DNA of 64,000 nucleotides from positions 62,001-126,000 of the forward strand of contig NZ_AQXU01000025.1 of the NCBI RefSeq assembly GCF_000376945.1, read 5' to 3'. The DNA is from Leeia oryzae DSM 17879 (GTDB taxonomy: Bacteria > Pseudomonadota > Gammaproteobacteria > Burkholderiales > Leeiaceae). This document shows positions 55,026 to 63,832 of this stretch, in pieces (position 1 is the first letter of the stretch; the number at the start of each line of letters is the position of its first letter). The notes beneath the pieces are model-generated. The model made no database searches. It saw only the letters and a program-made list of their open reading frames with translations, and was not told the DNA's origin. The position numbers and the translations under genes were made by a program.

Positions 55026-55909
55026 TTGTCTGCTCCCGGTGCACGTTTAAACCGCAGGTTATAGGCAATCATGGTGACCATCACCACCGTCAGCAGCGCG
55101 AACGATAGTGCCGCCCCAAACGGCCAGTTGCGGGAGGCTCCGAACTGGTTCTGGATCAGGTTGCCGATCATCAGGCTTTTGCCGCCCCCCAATAGCTCCG
55201 GAATGAAGTACGACCCCAGTGCCGGAATCAGCACCAGCATGCAGCCAGCCACAATGCCTGGCATGGCCAGCGGCAGGATCACCCGGCGGAACGCCATCCA
55301 GCGGTTGGCTCCCAGATCAAACGCTGCTTCGACCAGTTTCCAGTCCATTTTTTCCAGACTGGTGTAAATGGGCAAAATCATGAACGGCAGGAAAGAGTAC
55401 ACCAGCCCGATGGCCACCGCTGTCGGGGTATACAGGATGTTGAGCTCTTCCTTGACGAGCCCGATAGACGACAGGAACTGTTCTGCCAGCCCGCCGTTTC
55501 TTAGCAACAACATCCAGGCAAAGGTCCGTACCAGCAGGTTGGTCCAGAACGGGATGGAAATCAGCAGAATCCAGCGGTTGCGCGCTTTTTCATCTTTTAG
55601 CGCAATATACAGCGCGGTCGGGAAACCGATCAGCAAGGTCGCCAGCGTGGCGCCGCCTGCCAGCAGAAAAGACCGCAGGAAAATCCCCACATAATCGGTG
55701 TTGAGTACCAACTGGTCATCCAGATCCCATTCATACAGGAACTGGATATAACTCTTGGCCGAATAATGCCCCCATTGCACGCCACCATAGGTGCCGGGCT
55801 CCAGAAACGACATCCAGGCCATCAGCCCCATCGGCAACACCATGAACACAAACAGGGTGATGACGGTAGGTGCTAGCAGGCCGGTACGACGTACAGACGC
55901 TGATAGCAT
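55022..55909 (-). CDS. potH: polyamine ABC transporter permease PotH
   Basis: The 295-aa permease has six expected membrane segments and the EAA motif (EAAFDLGANRWMAFRRVILPLAMPGIVAG). Its ATG at 55909 lies two bases after the potG stop, so the long in-frame upstream extension is not the start. It pairs with PotI and is driven by PotG. Confidence 0.95.
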   Translation of the reverse strand: MLSASVRRTGLLAPTVITLFVFMVLPMGLMAWMSFLEPGTYGGVQWGHYSAKSYIQFLYEWDLDDQLVLNTDYVGIFLRSFLLAGGATLATLLIGFPTALYIALKDEKARNRWILLISIPFWTNLLVRTFAWMLLLRNGGLAEQFLSSIGLVKEELNILYTPTAVAIGLVYSFLPFMILPIYTSLEKMDWKLVEAAFDLGANRWMAFRRVILPLAMPGIVAGCMLVLIPALGSYFIPELLGGGKSLMIGNLIQNQFGASRNWPFGAALSFALLTVVMVTMIAYNLRFKRAPGADK

Positions 55910-55911
55910 GA

Positions 55912-56976
55912 TCAATCCTCCAGCACGCGAATGGAATCGGCCAGTACACCGACCTTGACGCTGTTGCCGATCTGATAGGCTGCTTGCGCGCCGTAATCGT
56001 TCTGCAAACGTACATGCATGCCGGGCTGGTCTTGCAGCGAGATGTGATAGATGGTGTCCGTCCCCATATAGACGACGTTTTCGACCACGCCAGGCAAACC
56101 ATCCTCTGAAAAACACAGGCGTTCGGGCCGCAGGGCCAGGGTCACTTTGCTGCCGAGGCCAAGCTTGCTGACCGGATAAGGCAGCGTGCCCAGTTTGCCC
56201 AGGTCAAACCCATCGGTAACCACCACGGCATTCAGGAAGTTGGTTTCGCCAATAAAGTCGGCCACAAAGCGGTTGACCGGACGATCGTAGATATCCGCCG
56301 GCGCGCCGACCTGCTGCACCACCCCGCCCGACATGACCGCAATCCGGTCAGACATGGTCAGTGCTTCTTCCTGGTCGTGGGTCACAAAAATGAAGGTAAT
56401 ACCGGTTTCGCGTTGCAGGCGCTTGAGCTCGACCTGCATTTCTTTGCGCAGTTTCAGATCCAGCGCAGAAAGGGACTCATCCAGCAGCAAGACCTTGGGG
56501 CGGTTGGCCAGCGCACGGGCCAGTGCCACACGCTGTTGTTGCCCGCCAGACAACTGATGCGGACGGCGATTGGCAAAACCTTTCAGCTTGACCAGCGCCA
56601 GCATCTCTTCCACGGTGGCGTCGATTTCGTTTTGCGGTTTCTTCTGCATTTCCAGACCAAAAGCGATATTTTTGGCCACAGTCAGATGCGGGAATAAAGC
56701 ATAGCTCTGGAAAACGGTATTGATGGGGCGCTGGAAAGGCAAGGTGCCTTCCAGACGCTGACCGTAAAGCTGCAGGTGGCCGCTGGTGGGTTGCTCGAAA
56801 CCGGCAATCAGCCGCAGCAAGGTGGTTTTTCCACAGCCAGATGGCCCCAGAAGGGTAAAAAACTCGTTTTCCAGGATATCCAGAGACACCGAGTCCAGGG
56901 CAGTGACCTGCTCTGCCCCTTGCCCAAAGCACATGGATACCTGATCGATATGAATGGCGACTTGCCGCTGCTGCAT
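55912..56976 (-). CDS. potG: polyamine ABC transporter ATP-binding protein PotG
   Basis: The 354-aa ATPase contains Walker [10 protein letters not shown], signature LSGGQQQR, Walker B VLLLDES and the switch His, followed by a C-terminal TOBE domain ([28 protein letters not shown]). It matches PotA/PotG length. The Walker B Glu-equivalent is ES in place of the commoner EP. GGGAGAGAG supports ATG 56976. It is the first gene of the potGHI-potF-amidohydrolase operon. Confidence 0.95.
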   Translation of the reverse strand: MQQRQVAIHIDQVSMCFGQGAEQVTALDSVSLDILENEFFTLLGPSGCGKTTLLRLIAGFEQPTSGHLQLYGQRLEGTLPFQRPINTVFQSYALFPHLTVAKNIAFGLEMQKKPQNEIDATVEEMLALVKLKGFANRRPHQLSGGQQQRVALARALANRPKVLLLDESLSALDLKLRKEMQVELKRLQRETGITFIFVTHDQEEALTMSDRIAVMSGGVVQQVGAPADIYDRPVNRFVADFIGETNFLNAVVVTDGFDLGKLGTLPYPVSKLGLGSKVTLALRPERLCFSEDGLPGVVENVVYMGTDTIYHISLQDQPGMHVRLQNDYGAQAAYQIGNSVKVGVLADSIRVLED

Positions 56977-57146
56977 CTTGCTCTCTCCCTGCGTGATGTG
57001 ATTACGGCGGTACAGACGCATTCTGACAGCAGACCTACCTGATGCAATAAGAGTGTAAACGGCCACGAAGGGGATAATTACGGCCAATGTGATTGACAAT
57101 GACGAAAAGCAGTCGGTGTTTCGCAAGCGAAATATTTTCTACCCGG

Positions 57147-58181
57147 CTAAACGTAGTTTCGCCAGTCGCTGGGGACTTTGCCGGACCAGCGCAAAAAGGC
57201 ATGCCGGAAACTGGCCGTTTCGCTATACCCCAAGCGTTCGGCAATTTCAGCAATGGTCAGTTTGGTGTGACGCAGGTAATCCTGGGCCAGTTCATAGCGA
57301 ACGCGATCCAGCAGCGCCTGGTAGGACGTATTGGCATCGGCCAGTCGCCGGCGCAAGGTTCGTTCGGACATGTGCAGCGCATCCGCCAGCATGTTGAGCG
57401 CACTGTACCGGCGCGGCTCTGCGTGTAATAACCGCAAGGCCTTGGCCACCACGCTATGCCCGCTGGCGGTTTCCCATTCGCTGGCCAGTTGCGCACACTG
57501 CCGTCTGGCCATCAGGTAACTTACCGGTTCTGCCAGCGGCAGCGCCCGCTCCAGCCAGGCAGTCGGGAAGACCAGCGCATGATGATCGGCATCAAAAGTG
57601 CCTTCCACACCGAATACCTCCAGATAGCGAGCCGCATGCACAGGCCGTCCATGCGCCACGCGCACTTCTACCGGAGACACCGGCGCAGCCATCACGTCGC
57701 GGACAATTGCCCATAGCGATGACAGGCACATCTCGGAATTCACGGTGTACAAATCCGGCCGATAACCATAGTTTCTGGCGGTCAGCGCGGTCAGCTCGCC
57801 TTCGTTTTCTAGCGCTACCTTGAAGTAGCTACCCAACAGCAACGGGAAATCCAGCGCACACCGCAAGGCCTCCCCCAGTGTCGGGCTGACCAGCATGGAA
57901 TACCCCAACATGCCGTAGCTGGAAATATGCATGTCGGAACCGATATCCAGCCCGATGGCAGAATCGCCGCTCAGTTGGTAGGCGTTGGCAAACACGATCA
58001 GCTCTTGTGCATGCGTGATCATCACCGACGGCTGTTTCAGGTCGTCCTCTGCAATGCCGCTGCCGTGCAGCAGATCGGCCACCTGCAAGCCGCGCTTGAG
58101 CATCATGGAGACAGTCAGCGCGACCGTATGCAGATTGGCCGGCATTTGCGCCGCATTCGTGTTTTCAATCCCTTGGGGCAC
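57147..58181 (-). CDS. AraC-family regulator, OruR-like
   Basis: The 344-aa protein has an N-terminal arabinose-binding-like domain of the OruR/ArgR-associated type (residues about 20-220) and a C-terminal double helix-turn-helix (LNMLADALHMSERTLRRRLADANTSYQALLDRVRYELA and TIAEIAERLGYSETASFRHAFLRWSG). It lies 170 bp upstream of the polyamine operon in the same direction, making it the obvious candidate regulator. The start is a GTG at 58181; an in-frame ATG at 58145 is the alternative. Confidence 0.9.
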   Translation of the reverse strand: MPQGIENTNAAQMPANLHTVALTVSMMLKRGLQVADLLHGSGIAEDDLKQPSVMITHAQELIVFANAYQLSGDSAIGLDIGSDMHISSYGMLGYSMLVSPTLGEALRCALDFPLLLGSYFKVALENEGELTALTARNYGYRPDLYTVNSEMCLSSLWAIVRDVMAAPVSPVEVRVAHGRPVHAARYLEVFGVEGTFDADHHALVFPTAWLERALPLAEPVSYLMARRQCAQLASEWETASGHSVVAKALRLLHAEPRRYSALNMLADALHMSERTLRRRLADANTSYQALLDRVRYELAQDYLRHTKLTIAEIAERLGYSETASFRHAFLRWSGKVPSDWRNYV

Positions 58182-58311
58182 GGTATGGTTCCGGTGTCAT
58201 GATGCACTGAAGATACCGGACAACACTGTATTGCGACAAGCAACTCATGTGTCCCTACCCTCAACCGGTGAACGCGCGTAAAATACAGGGCAATTGTTCA
58301 TTGAGGTACGC

Positions 58312-58926
58312 ATGGTGTCTTCTGCACTGCAAAAACTGGTCATGGCCAGCAATAACAAAGGGAAACTTGCCGAGTTCTCTGCCCTGCTGTCGCCGCTGGA
58401 TATCGAGGTGATTCCCCAAGGCGCACTGAATGTGCCTGAAGCAGAAGAACCCCATGTTACGTTCCTGGAGAACGCGCTGGCCAAGGCACGCCATGCCAGC
58501 CGGATCACCGGACTGCCCGCCCTGGCGGATGATTCCGGCATCTGTGTCCCGGTGCTGGGCAATGCGCCAGGCGTGCTGTCTGCCCGTTATGCAGGGGAAC
58601 CCAAGTCTGACGAACGCAACAACCAGAAGCTGGTTGCCGACCTGGTCAACCAAACCGACCGGCGGGCATTTTACTATTGCGTGCTGGTTCTGGTACTGCA
58701 TGCAGATGACCCGCGCCCGATCGTGGCCGAAGGCATGTGGCATGGCGTGGTGCAACAGCATCCGGCAGGTGACGGCGGCTTTGGCTACGACCCGTACTTC
58801 TGGCTGCCAGAACATGGCTGCACCGCCGCCGAAATGCGCAAGGAAGACAAGAACGCCATCTCTCACCGGGGACAAGCCATCCAGTCCCTGTTGATCAAAC
58901 TGAAAGAAAGCGGGCTGGTCGCATGA
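58312..58926 (+). CDS. rdgB: XTP/dITP diphosphatase (non-canonical purine NTP pyrophosphatase)
   Basis: The 204-aa enzyme removes ITP and XTP from nucleotide pools. The opening KLVMASNNKGKLAEFSALL, the ALADDSGICVPVLGNAPGVLSARYAG core and GDGGFGYDPYFWLPEHGCTAAEM are all hallmarks of the RdgB/HAM1 family. GAGG is five nt before ATG 58312. It overlaps the next small gene (ATGA) and forms an operon with hemW. Confidence 0.97.
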   Translation: MVSSALQKLVMASNNKGKLAEFSALLSPLDIEVIPQGALNVPEAEEPHVTFLENALAKARHASRITGLPALADDSGICVPVLGNAPGVLSARYAGEPKSDERNNQKLVADLVNQTDRRAFYYCVLVLVLHADDPRPIVAEGMWHGVVQQHPAGDGGFGYDPYFWLPEHGCTAAEMRKEDKNAISHRGQAIQSLLIKLKESGLVA

Positions 58927-59144
58927 GTTTTAATCCACCCATCTGGTGCAAATCTGACGGCAGCCCCGTCTCTTGTGTCGAAAAAATCAAGGTACTGAAC
59001 GAGAACATCGAAGAACTGCGCCAGATGGCGCAAGACGCGCTGGAAGATGCCGTGCTGCTGGAGTGTACAGAAGCCCAGATCCGTCAGGCATTGCACGACA
59101 TGATCGACAGCCTGGTGAACCCGTACAAGGAAGCCGGCAAGTGA
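58923..59144 (+). CDS. small conserved-looking protein between rdgB and hemW
   Basis: The 73-aa product overlaps rdgB by four bases (ATGA) and its TGA lies within the GTGA of the proposed hemW start, so all three are translationally coupled. It opens MSFNPPIWCKSDGSP and continues as acidic, helix-forming sequence (KIKVLNENIEELRQMAQDALEDAVLLE). There is no signal peptide. Its function is unknown; the coupling suggests a role near nucleotide clean-up or heme handling, which is inference. Confidence 0.75.
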   Translation: MSFNPPIWCKSDGSPVSCVEKIKVLNENIEELRQMAQDALEDAVLLECTEAQIRQALHDMIDSLVNPYKEAGK

Positions 59145-60328
59145 CCCAGACCGTCGCCATGCCCATCGGCACGCGCAACTGGCAAATGACCAGCCTGCCG
59201 CCGCTGTCGCTGTACGTGCATATTCCGTGGTGTCTGAAGAAGTGCCCATACTGCGACTTCAACTCGCACGAGAAAAAGGGCGAACTCCCCGAAGCCGAGT
59301 ATATCGACGCCCTGATTCTGGATCTGGAATCTGCGCTGCCGCTGATCTGGGGCCGCCGGGTGGTATCGGTATTTTTTGGCGGGGGCACTCCCAGCCTGCT
59401 ATCCGCCCAAGGGCTGGACCGGCTGCTGGAGGCCTTCCGTGCACGGCTGCGCCTGCATTCCGATGCAGAAATCACGCTGGAAGCCAACCCCGGTACGTTC
59501 GAGATCCAAAAATTCAAGGATTACCGCAGCGCCGGCATCACCCGCCTGTCGATCGGCATCCAGAGTTTCAACGAGCGTCACCTGAAGGCGCTGGGCCGCG
59601 TGCATGATGCCAATGAAGCCAGACGCGCTGCCGAGATTGCCGCTACCACTTTTGATACCTTTAACCTGGACCTGATGTACGGCTTGCCACAGCAGACACT
59701 GGAAGAGGCCCTGACGGACGTCGAGACCTCGCTAGCCTTCGGGCCCAAGCATTTGTCCTGCTACCACCTGACCCTGGAACCCAACACGCTGTTTCATCGC
59801 TATCCGCCTGATTTGCCGGATGACGACCTCTCTGCCGACATGCAGGAACAGATCGAACAGCGACTGGAAAGCGCTAGCTTTCTGCATTATGAAACCTCCG
59901 CATTTGCCCAGCCCGGCCACCACTGCCAGCACAACCTCAACTACTGGGGATTTGGCGACTATCTGGGCATTGGCGCGGGCGCCCATGGCAAGCTGTCTTT
60001 CCACGACCGGATCATCCGGCAAATGCGCTACAAACAGCCCGCCAGCTACTTAAGCCATACCGCTGCCGGTACGCAGGTACAGGAAGAACACCAGATCGAC
60101 CTTAAGGAACTGCCCTTCGAGTTCATGATGAATGCGCTGCGGCTGACCGGCGGGTTTCCGGTCGAGCTGTTTACCCAGCACACCGGCTTGCCGATTTCCC
60201 GGGTCGAAAAAACACTTCAACTTGCCGAATCTGAGGGTTTGATCACCCGGAATCATGAGATCATTGCACCAAGTCCGAAAGGACAGCGGTTTTTAAACAC
60301 TTTATTGCAACAGTTTCTGCCTGCCTGA
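59141..60328 (+). CDS. hemW: heme chaperone HemW (radical SAM)
   Basis: The 395-aa protein is a HemN-like radical SAM protein. In bacteria it acts as a heme chaperone, not as coproporphyrinogen oxidase. The 4Fe-4S motif is Cys31-x3-Cys35-x2-Cys38 (CLKKCPYCDFNSH). The core shows FGGGTPSLLS, SIGIQSF and MYGLPQQTLE, and the HemN C-terminal domain follows. The GTG at 59141 overlaps the upstream stop and has AAGGAAG seven nt before it; the ATG at 59159 is the alternative start. Confidence 0.95.
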   Translation: MTQTVAMPIGTRNWQMTSLPPLSLYVHIPWCLKKCPYCDFNSHEKKGELPEAEYIDALILDLESALPLIWGRRVVSVFFGGGTPSLLSAQGLDRLLEAFRARLRLHSDAEITLEANPGTFEIQKFKDYRSAGITRLSIGIQSFNERHLKALGRVHDANEARRAAEIAATTFDTFNLDLMYGLPQQTLEEALTDVETSLAFGPKHLSCYHLTLEPNTLFHRYPPDLPDDDLSADMQEQIEQRLESASFLHYETSAFAQPGHHCQHNLNYWGFGDYLGIGAGAHGKLSFHDRIIRQMRYKQPASYLSHTAAGTQVQEEHQIDLKELPFEFMMNALRLTGGFPVELFTQHTGLPISRVEKTLQLAESEGLITRNHEIIAPSPKGQRFLNTLLQQFLPA

Positions 60329-60379
60329 TGCCGGTGCGCATCAACCCAGTGCAGAACCAACCCCCAACCGGAGTAAACC

Positions 60380-60760
60380 ATGGCAAAAACCATCATCCAT
60401 ACCGACAACGCCCCTAAAGCCATTGGCGCGTATTCCCAAGCCGTCAAAGCCGGCGACACCGTTTACCTGTCTGGCCAGATTCCATTGGACCCTGCCACCA
60501 TGGAAATCGTTGAAGGTATCGACGCACAGATCCATCAGATGTTCAAAAACCTGGCAGCTGTTGCAGAAGCCGCTGGCGGCTCGCTGGCTGACCTGGTCAA
60601 ACTGAACATTTTCATGGTGGACCTGGCCAACTTCGCCAAAGTAAACGAAATCATGGCTCAGTACGTACCACAGCCATTCCCGGCACGTGCAGCCGTTCAG
60701 GTGCCTGCATTGCCACGCGGCTCCCTGATCGAAGCAGACGGCGTATTGTTCCTGGGCTAA
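60380..60760 (+). CDS. ridA: RidA family reactive intermediate/imine deaminase
   Basis: The 126-aa RidA protein hydrolyses enamine and imine products released by PLP enzymes such as threonine dehydratase. Family motifs are [24 protein letters not shown], the catalytic Arg in [18 protein letters not shown], and the trailing EADGVLF. GGAG precedes the ATG. It follows hemW by 51 bp and ends at a strong terminator. Confidence 0.95.
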   Translation: MAKTIIHTDNAPKAIGAYSQAVKAGDTVYLSGQIPLDPATMEIVEGIDAQIHQMFKNLAAVAEAAGGSLADLVKLNIFMVDLANFAKVNEIMAQYVPQPFPARAAVQVPALPRGSLIEADGVLFLG

Positions 60761-60779
60761 TTTCCAGCCAGCAAGCGCC

Positions 60780-60809
60780 ACAAAGCCCGCCCGCAATGGC
60801 GGGCTTTGT
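60780..60809 (+). terminator. terminator after ridA
   Basis: ACAAAGCCCGCC (60780-60791) pairs perfectly with GGCGGGCTTTGT (60798-60809) around 6 nt, followed by TGTTTC. It closes the rdgB-hemW-ridA unit and may also act on the convergent LysR gene. Confidence 0.85.
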
Positions 60810-60842
60810 TGTTTCTGCCTTGTGCTGGCGGCATGCCCACAT

Positions 60843-61748
60843 TCACGGATAGGTATAGCTCATCGAAAAAGCCTGCACCAGCCAGTCAAAGGTGGTACGT
60901 ACCCTCACAGACACGGGTTCCCTTTGTGGCCGGAAAATGCTGAGCGGCCACGGTGACGGAGATTCATCTGCCAGCACCGGCACCAGCGTGCCCGCCTGCA
61001 GATGCGGACACGCCAGAAACCCCGGTAACTGGGCAAACCCCATCCCCTGCAGCACCGCGGCACATTCGGCACTGGCGCTATTACTCAAGAAAGTTTGCTG
61101 ACTTGGCAGCCACTGCTGCCCTTCCCGGAACAGCCATGGCCACGGTTTGCCGGTACCCGGGTCCAGTGTGCCGGTCACAGGCATGGTCATCAGTTCAGCC
61201 AGAGAGGTTGGCGTCCCTACACGCTGGATCAAGGCAGGTGCTGCAACGATGTAGTAAGGCACCATGGCAACACTGCGGGCCACAAAACGGCTATCGCGCA
61301 TCACACCATGGCGGATGCCGATGTCGATTTTTTCATCCACCACATTGGTTTCTTCATCTGCCAGATGAAGGTCAAACCTCAAGCCCGGATGCTGCCTTTG
61401 TAACCCGGCCAACACCACGACCAGACTATCCTGCCCGATCACTTCCGGGGCTGTAATCCGTACCAGTCCGTCGATCTCGGCCTCTGCAAAGGACGACTTT
61501 TGCCGGAACACGCGATCAATGGCTGCCAAGCCTGCCTCTGCCTCAATGGCCAGTTGTTCGCCCGCCTCGGTAATCCGGCACTGTCGCGTATTGCGATGAA
61601 ACAGGACTTCCCCCATTTGCAGCTCAAGTTCGCGTACCGCCCGTGTGACCGCCTGGGGAGAAATGCCTAGTCGCTGTGCGGCCTCCTTGAAGTTGCGTGA
61701 GGCAGCCGCCACGCTAAAGATGCGCAACATGTCCAGCTTGTTCTGCAT
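60843..61748 (-). CDS. LysR-type regulator divergent from lysO
   Basis: The 301-aa regulator has a winged helix (LRIFSVAAASRNFKEAAQRLGISPQAVTRAVRELELQMGEVLFHRN) and a full effector domain in the style of the DsdC/PA-type LysR group. It is divergent from the putative lysine exporter, 169 bp away, so it probably controls it. It is not the ArgP protein that regulates lysine export in some other bacteria. The effector is unknown. Confidence 0.92.
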   Translation of the reverse strand: MQNKLDMLRIFSVAAASRNFKEAAQRLGISPQAVTRAVRELELQMGEVLFHRNTRQCRITEAGEQLAIEAEAGLAAIDRVFRQKSSFAEAEIDGLVRITAPEVIGQDSLVVVLAGLQRQHPGLRFDLHLADEETNVVDEKIDIGIRHGVMRDSRFVARSVAMVPYYIVAAPALIQRVGTPTSLAELMTMPVTGTLDPGTGKPWPWLFREGQQWLPSQQTFLSNSASAECAAVLQGMGFAQLPGFLACPHLQAGTLVPVLADESPSPWPLSIFRPQREPVSVRVRTTFDWLVQAFSMSYTYP

Positions 61749-61917
61749 GAGGTGTCCAGATCATTTCGATCGCCACAGTATTCCATAAAATGGAATTTTA
61801 AAGTCAAAAAACCATCATTTTCTGGTGTACTGGTATTTGAAATAATACCTGCCTAGCCTCCTTACCCGGGGGAGGATCACCACCAACCGTCAACGAATCT
61901 GGCAGGACCTTCATTGT

Positions 61918-62841
61918 ATGGAAAGCATACTGACATCTTTGTTTCCGCTGCTGCTGGCGATTGGCGCCGGCTATAGCATCGGTTTTTACTTGCCAGCCAG
62001 CGTCATCCAGCTGGCCAACCAGCTGATTAACCCGCTGGTCTGGCTGATGCTGTTTTATAGCGGCCATGACTTTGGGCATGTGCTGAACGACGCACACGTG
62101 ATCCGCATGGGGCTAAACCATGCCCTCATCTTCTCCGTCCTGACCAATGCTTTGTCGTCCCTGCTGGTGTTCTGGTTACTGAAATCAGGCAACACCCGGG
62201 ATACCCAGGGCGCTGATACGCAACATTCATGGGGCGCGCTGGGTAAAGCCGCAAAAGAATGCATGCTCGCCCTGAGCCTGATCGCTGCAGGCATACTGGC
62301 GGCTGGCCTTGACCTGCCTCCCTTCGTCGATGCCATTTTTCAGCTCAATGTGAACCAGCTACTGTACGCAATGATATTTGTGGTCGGCATTGACCTGACC
62401 CGCATCCGGCTGGGTAACCTGTTTGGCTCGGTCAGGATTCTCTACCTGCCTGCGCTGGTGGTTGCCGGTTCTTTGCTGGGTGGCATCATCGCCGCCCTGT
62501 GGACGGGTGACAGCATCAGGACCGGGTTGGCCCTTGCCAGCGGTTTTGGCTGGTTTACCTTATCCAGTGTACTGGTCAGCAGCCAGCTGGGTGAGGCCTA
62601 TGGCGCCATCGCCCTGCTGACTGACCTGTTCCGGGAGCTCATGGCCGTGATCATGCTGTATATGCTCGGCAACCGCTTTGCACAAGAAACCATTGCTGCC
62701 TGCGGCGCCACCGCGCTGGATGCCAGCCTGCCACTCATCAAACAGAAATGTGGTCTGGAGAGCGTCTCAGCGGCGCTGGTCAGCGGGCTGATTCTGACCA
62801 TTGCCGGACCAGTGATGATTATCCTGTTCTTGCATGTTTAG
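61918..62841 (+). CDS. lysO: LysO-family lysine exporter
   Basis: The 307-aa membrane protein resembles E. coli LysO (YbjE), a lysine and thialysine exporter. It shows the conserved RTGLALASGFGWFTLSSVLVS, DLFRELMAVIMLYML and CGATALDASLPLIKQKCGLESVSAALVSGLIL segments. About eight to ten hydrophobic segments are present, and the first Glu/Asp-bearing segment (FVVGIDLTRIRLG) is in place. The N-terminal half is more divergent, so substrate range could differ. It is expressed divergently from a LysR gene. Confidence 0.88.
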   Translation: MESILTSLFPLLLAIGAGYSIGFYLPASVIQLANQLINPLVWLMLFYSGHDFGHVLNDAHVIRMGLNHALIFSVLTNALSSLLVFWLLKSGNTRDTQGADTQHSWGALGKAAKECMLALSLIAAGILAAGLDLPPFVDAIFQLNVNQLLYAMIFVVGIDLTRIRLGNLFGSVRILYLPALVVAGSLLGGIIAALWTGDSIRTGLALASGFGWFTLSSVLVSSQLGEAYGAIALLTDLFRELMAVIMLYMLGNRFAQETIAACGATALDASLPLIKQKCGLESVSAALVSGLILTIAGPVMIILFLHV

Positions 62842-62910
62842 CAGATGACATCCACCTGAGCTTACGCACGAACATGGCGTGCTACCCTCCGGTCCCGATG
62901 CTGGTTTTCA

Positions 62911-62939
62911 TTGATATAAAATGCCAATTGAATAATAAT
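62911..62939 (+). promoter_or_regulatory. putative promoter of the Sel1-like secreted gene
   Basis: TTGATA (62911-62916) and AATAAT (62934-62939) are 17 nt apart in an AT-rich stretch 25 bp upstream of the ATG at 62964. No repressor site is evident. Confidence 0.4.
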
Positions 62940-62963
62940 ATTCTTTTGACATAATATTTCATC

Positions 62964-63791
62964 ATGAAAACCAGTTTGCTCCCCCTCTTGGTCTCGCTCG
63001 CCCTCTTACCTGCCACCATGTCCTGTTATGCCGGAGATGCCAGGCCCAATCACTACACCCAGCCACCCTGCGACCTGACGGATACCGATGCGCGCAGTTG
63101 TAAGGCCACCCTTCAGGCCGAAAGTCGGCAACTGGACCAGCGCGAGGCAGAATTAAAACGTTCGCGCGCCACGCCACCAGCGACACCCGACTACCGTCAG
63201 TGGCTCATCAGCCTTCCCAAAACCTGTGGCAGCATCGCCAAAACTTATCAGATTGCCGCACCCTGGCTAGTCCACTTTGAAACAGCTTGCCGCTACAGTC
63301 TGGTACACGACCGGTTAAGCCGCCTGACAGCCCCGGGAAAGCCAACGCAGACTGACAAGCCGTTTACTGCCGCCAAATATGCGCAGCAAGACACCATGCT
63401 CGTCATCGAACAGCAATCTCTCCTGTATCTGCTGTTTGACCATGACCCGCATAAAGATGCCTGGGTCGCCCACAACCTGCTCCCCGCAGCTACCTATTAC
63501 TTGCGACAGAATCGCAACGGCCTGCCCAACCGCTGGGATTCGCACTGGGCCTTTAGCCTGACGGGCTTGATGTTTGAGCAAGGCAGAGGCGGATTGTCTA
63601 TCGATGGCCAGAAAGCGGCCAATTGGTATCTGGCAGCCGCCAATGAGACAGAAGCCGGCTCACAAGATGCCTTCCCGACCCTGTCATTGGCCAGAATTTA
63701 CCAACACGGACTGCCTGGCCTACCAGCCAACCCGTCACTGGCCAGACAATACCAACGGCAAGCGGCTCAAATGCTAAAACAATCGCAATAA
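62964..63791 (+). CDS. secreted protein with C-terminal Sel1-like repeats
   Basis: The 275-aa product has a signal peptide (MKTSLLPLLVSLALLPATMSCYA). A charged middle segment follows (KATLQAESRQLDQREAELKRSRA, likely coiled coil). The C-terminus resembles two Sel1/TPR-like units (TGLMFEQGRGGLSIDGQKAANWYLAAAN and LARIYQHGLPGLPANPSLARQYQRQAA). Sel1 proteins mediate protein interactions in the periplasm or at the cell surface. There is no strong ribosome-binding site. Function is unknown. Confidence 0.65.
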   Translation: MKTSLLPLLVSLALLPATMSCYAGDARPNHYTQPPCDLTDTDARSCKATLQAESRQLDQREAELKRSRATPPATPDYRQWLISLPKTCGSIAKTYQIAAPWLVHFETACRYSLVHDRLSRLTAPGKPTQTDKPFTAAKYAQQDTMLVIEQQSLLYLLFDHDPHKDAWVAHNLLPAATYYLRQNRNGLPNRWDSHWAFSLTGLMFEQGRGGLSIDGQKAANWYLAAANETEAGSQDAFPTLSLARIYQHGLPGLPANPSLARQYQRQAAQMLKQSQ

Positions 63792-63832
63792 AAGGCGGTA
63801 ACGGATTTTTAATCACATCACGGATAGCAAGA

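Noticed and set aside
57119-57132. Inverted repeat TTTCGC-N2-GCGAAA past the OruR-like gene
   Set aside because: A 2-nt loop cannot form a hairpin terminator and there is no promoter context; too weak for an operator call.
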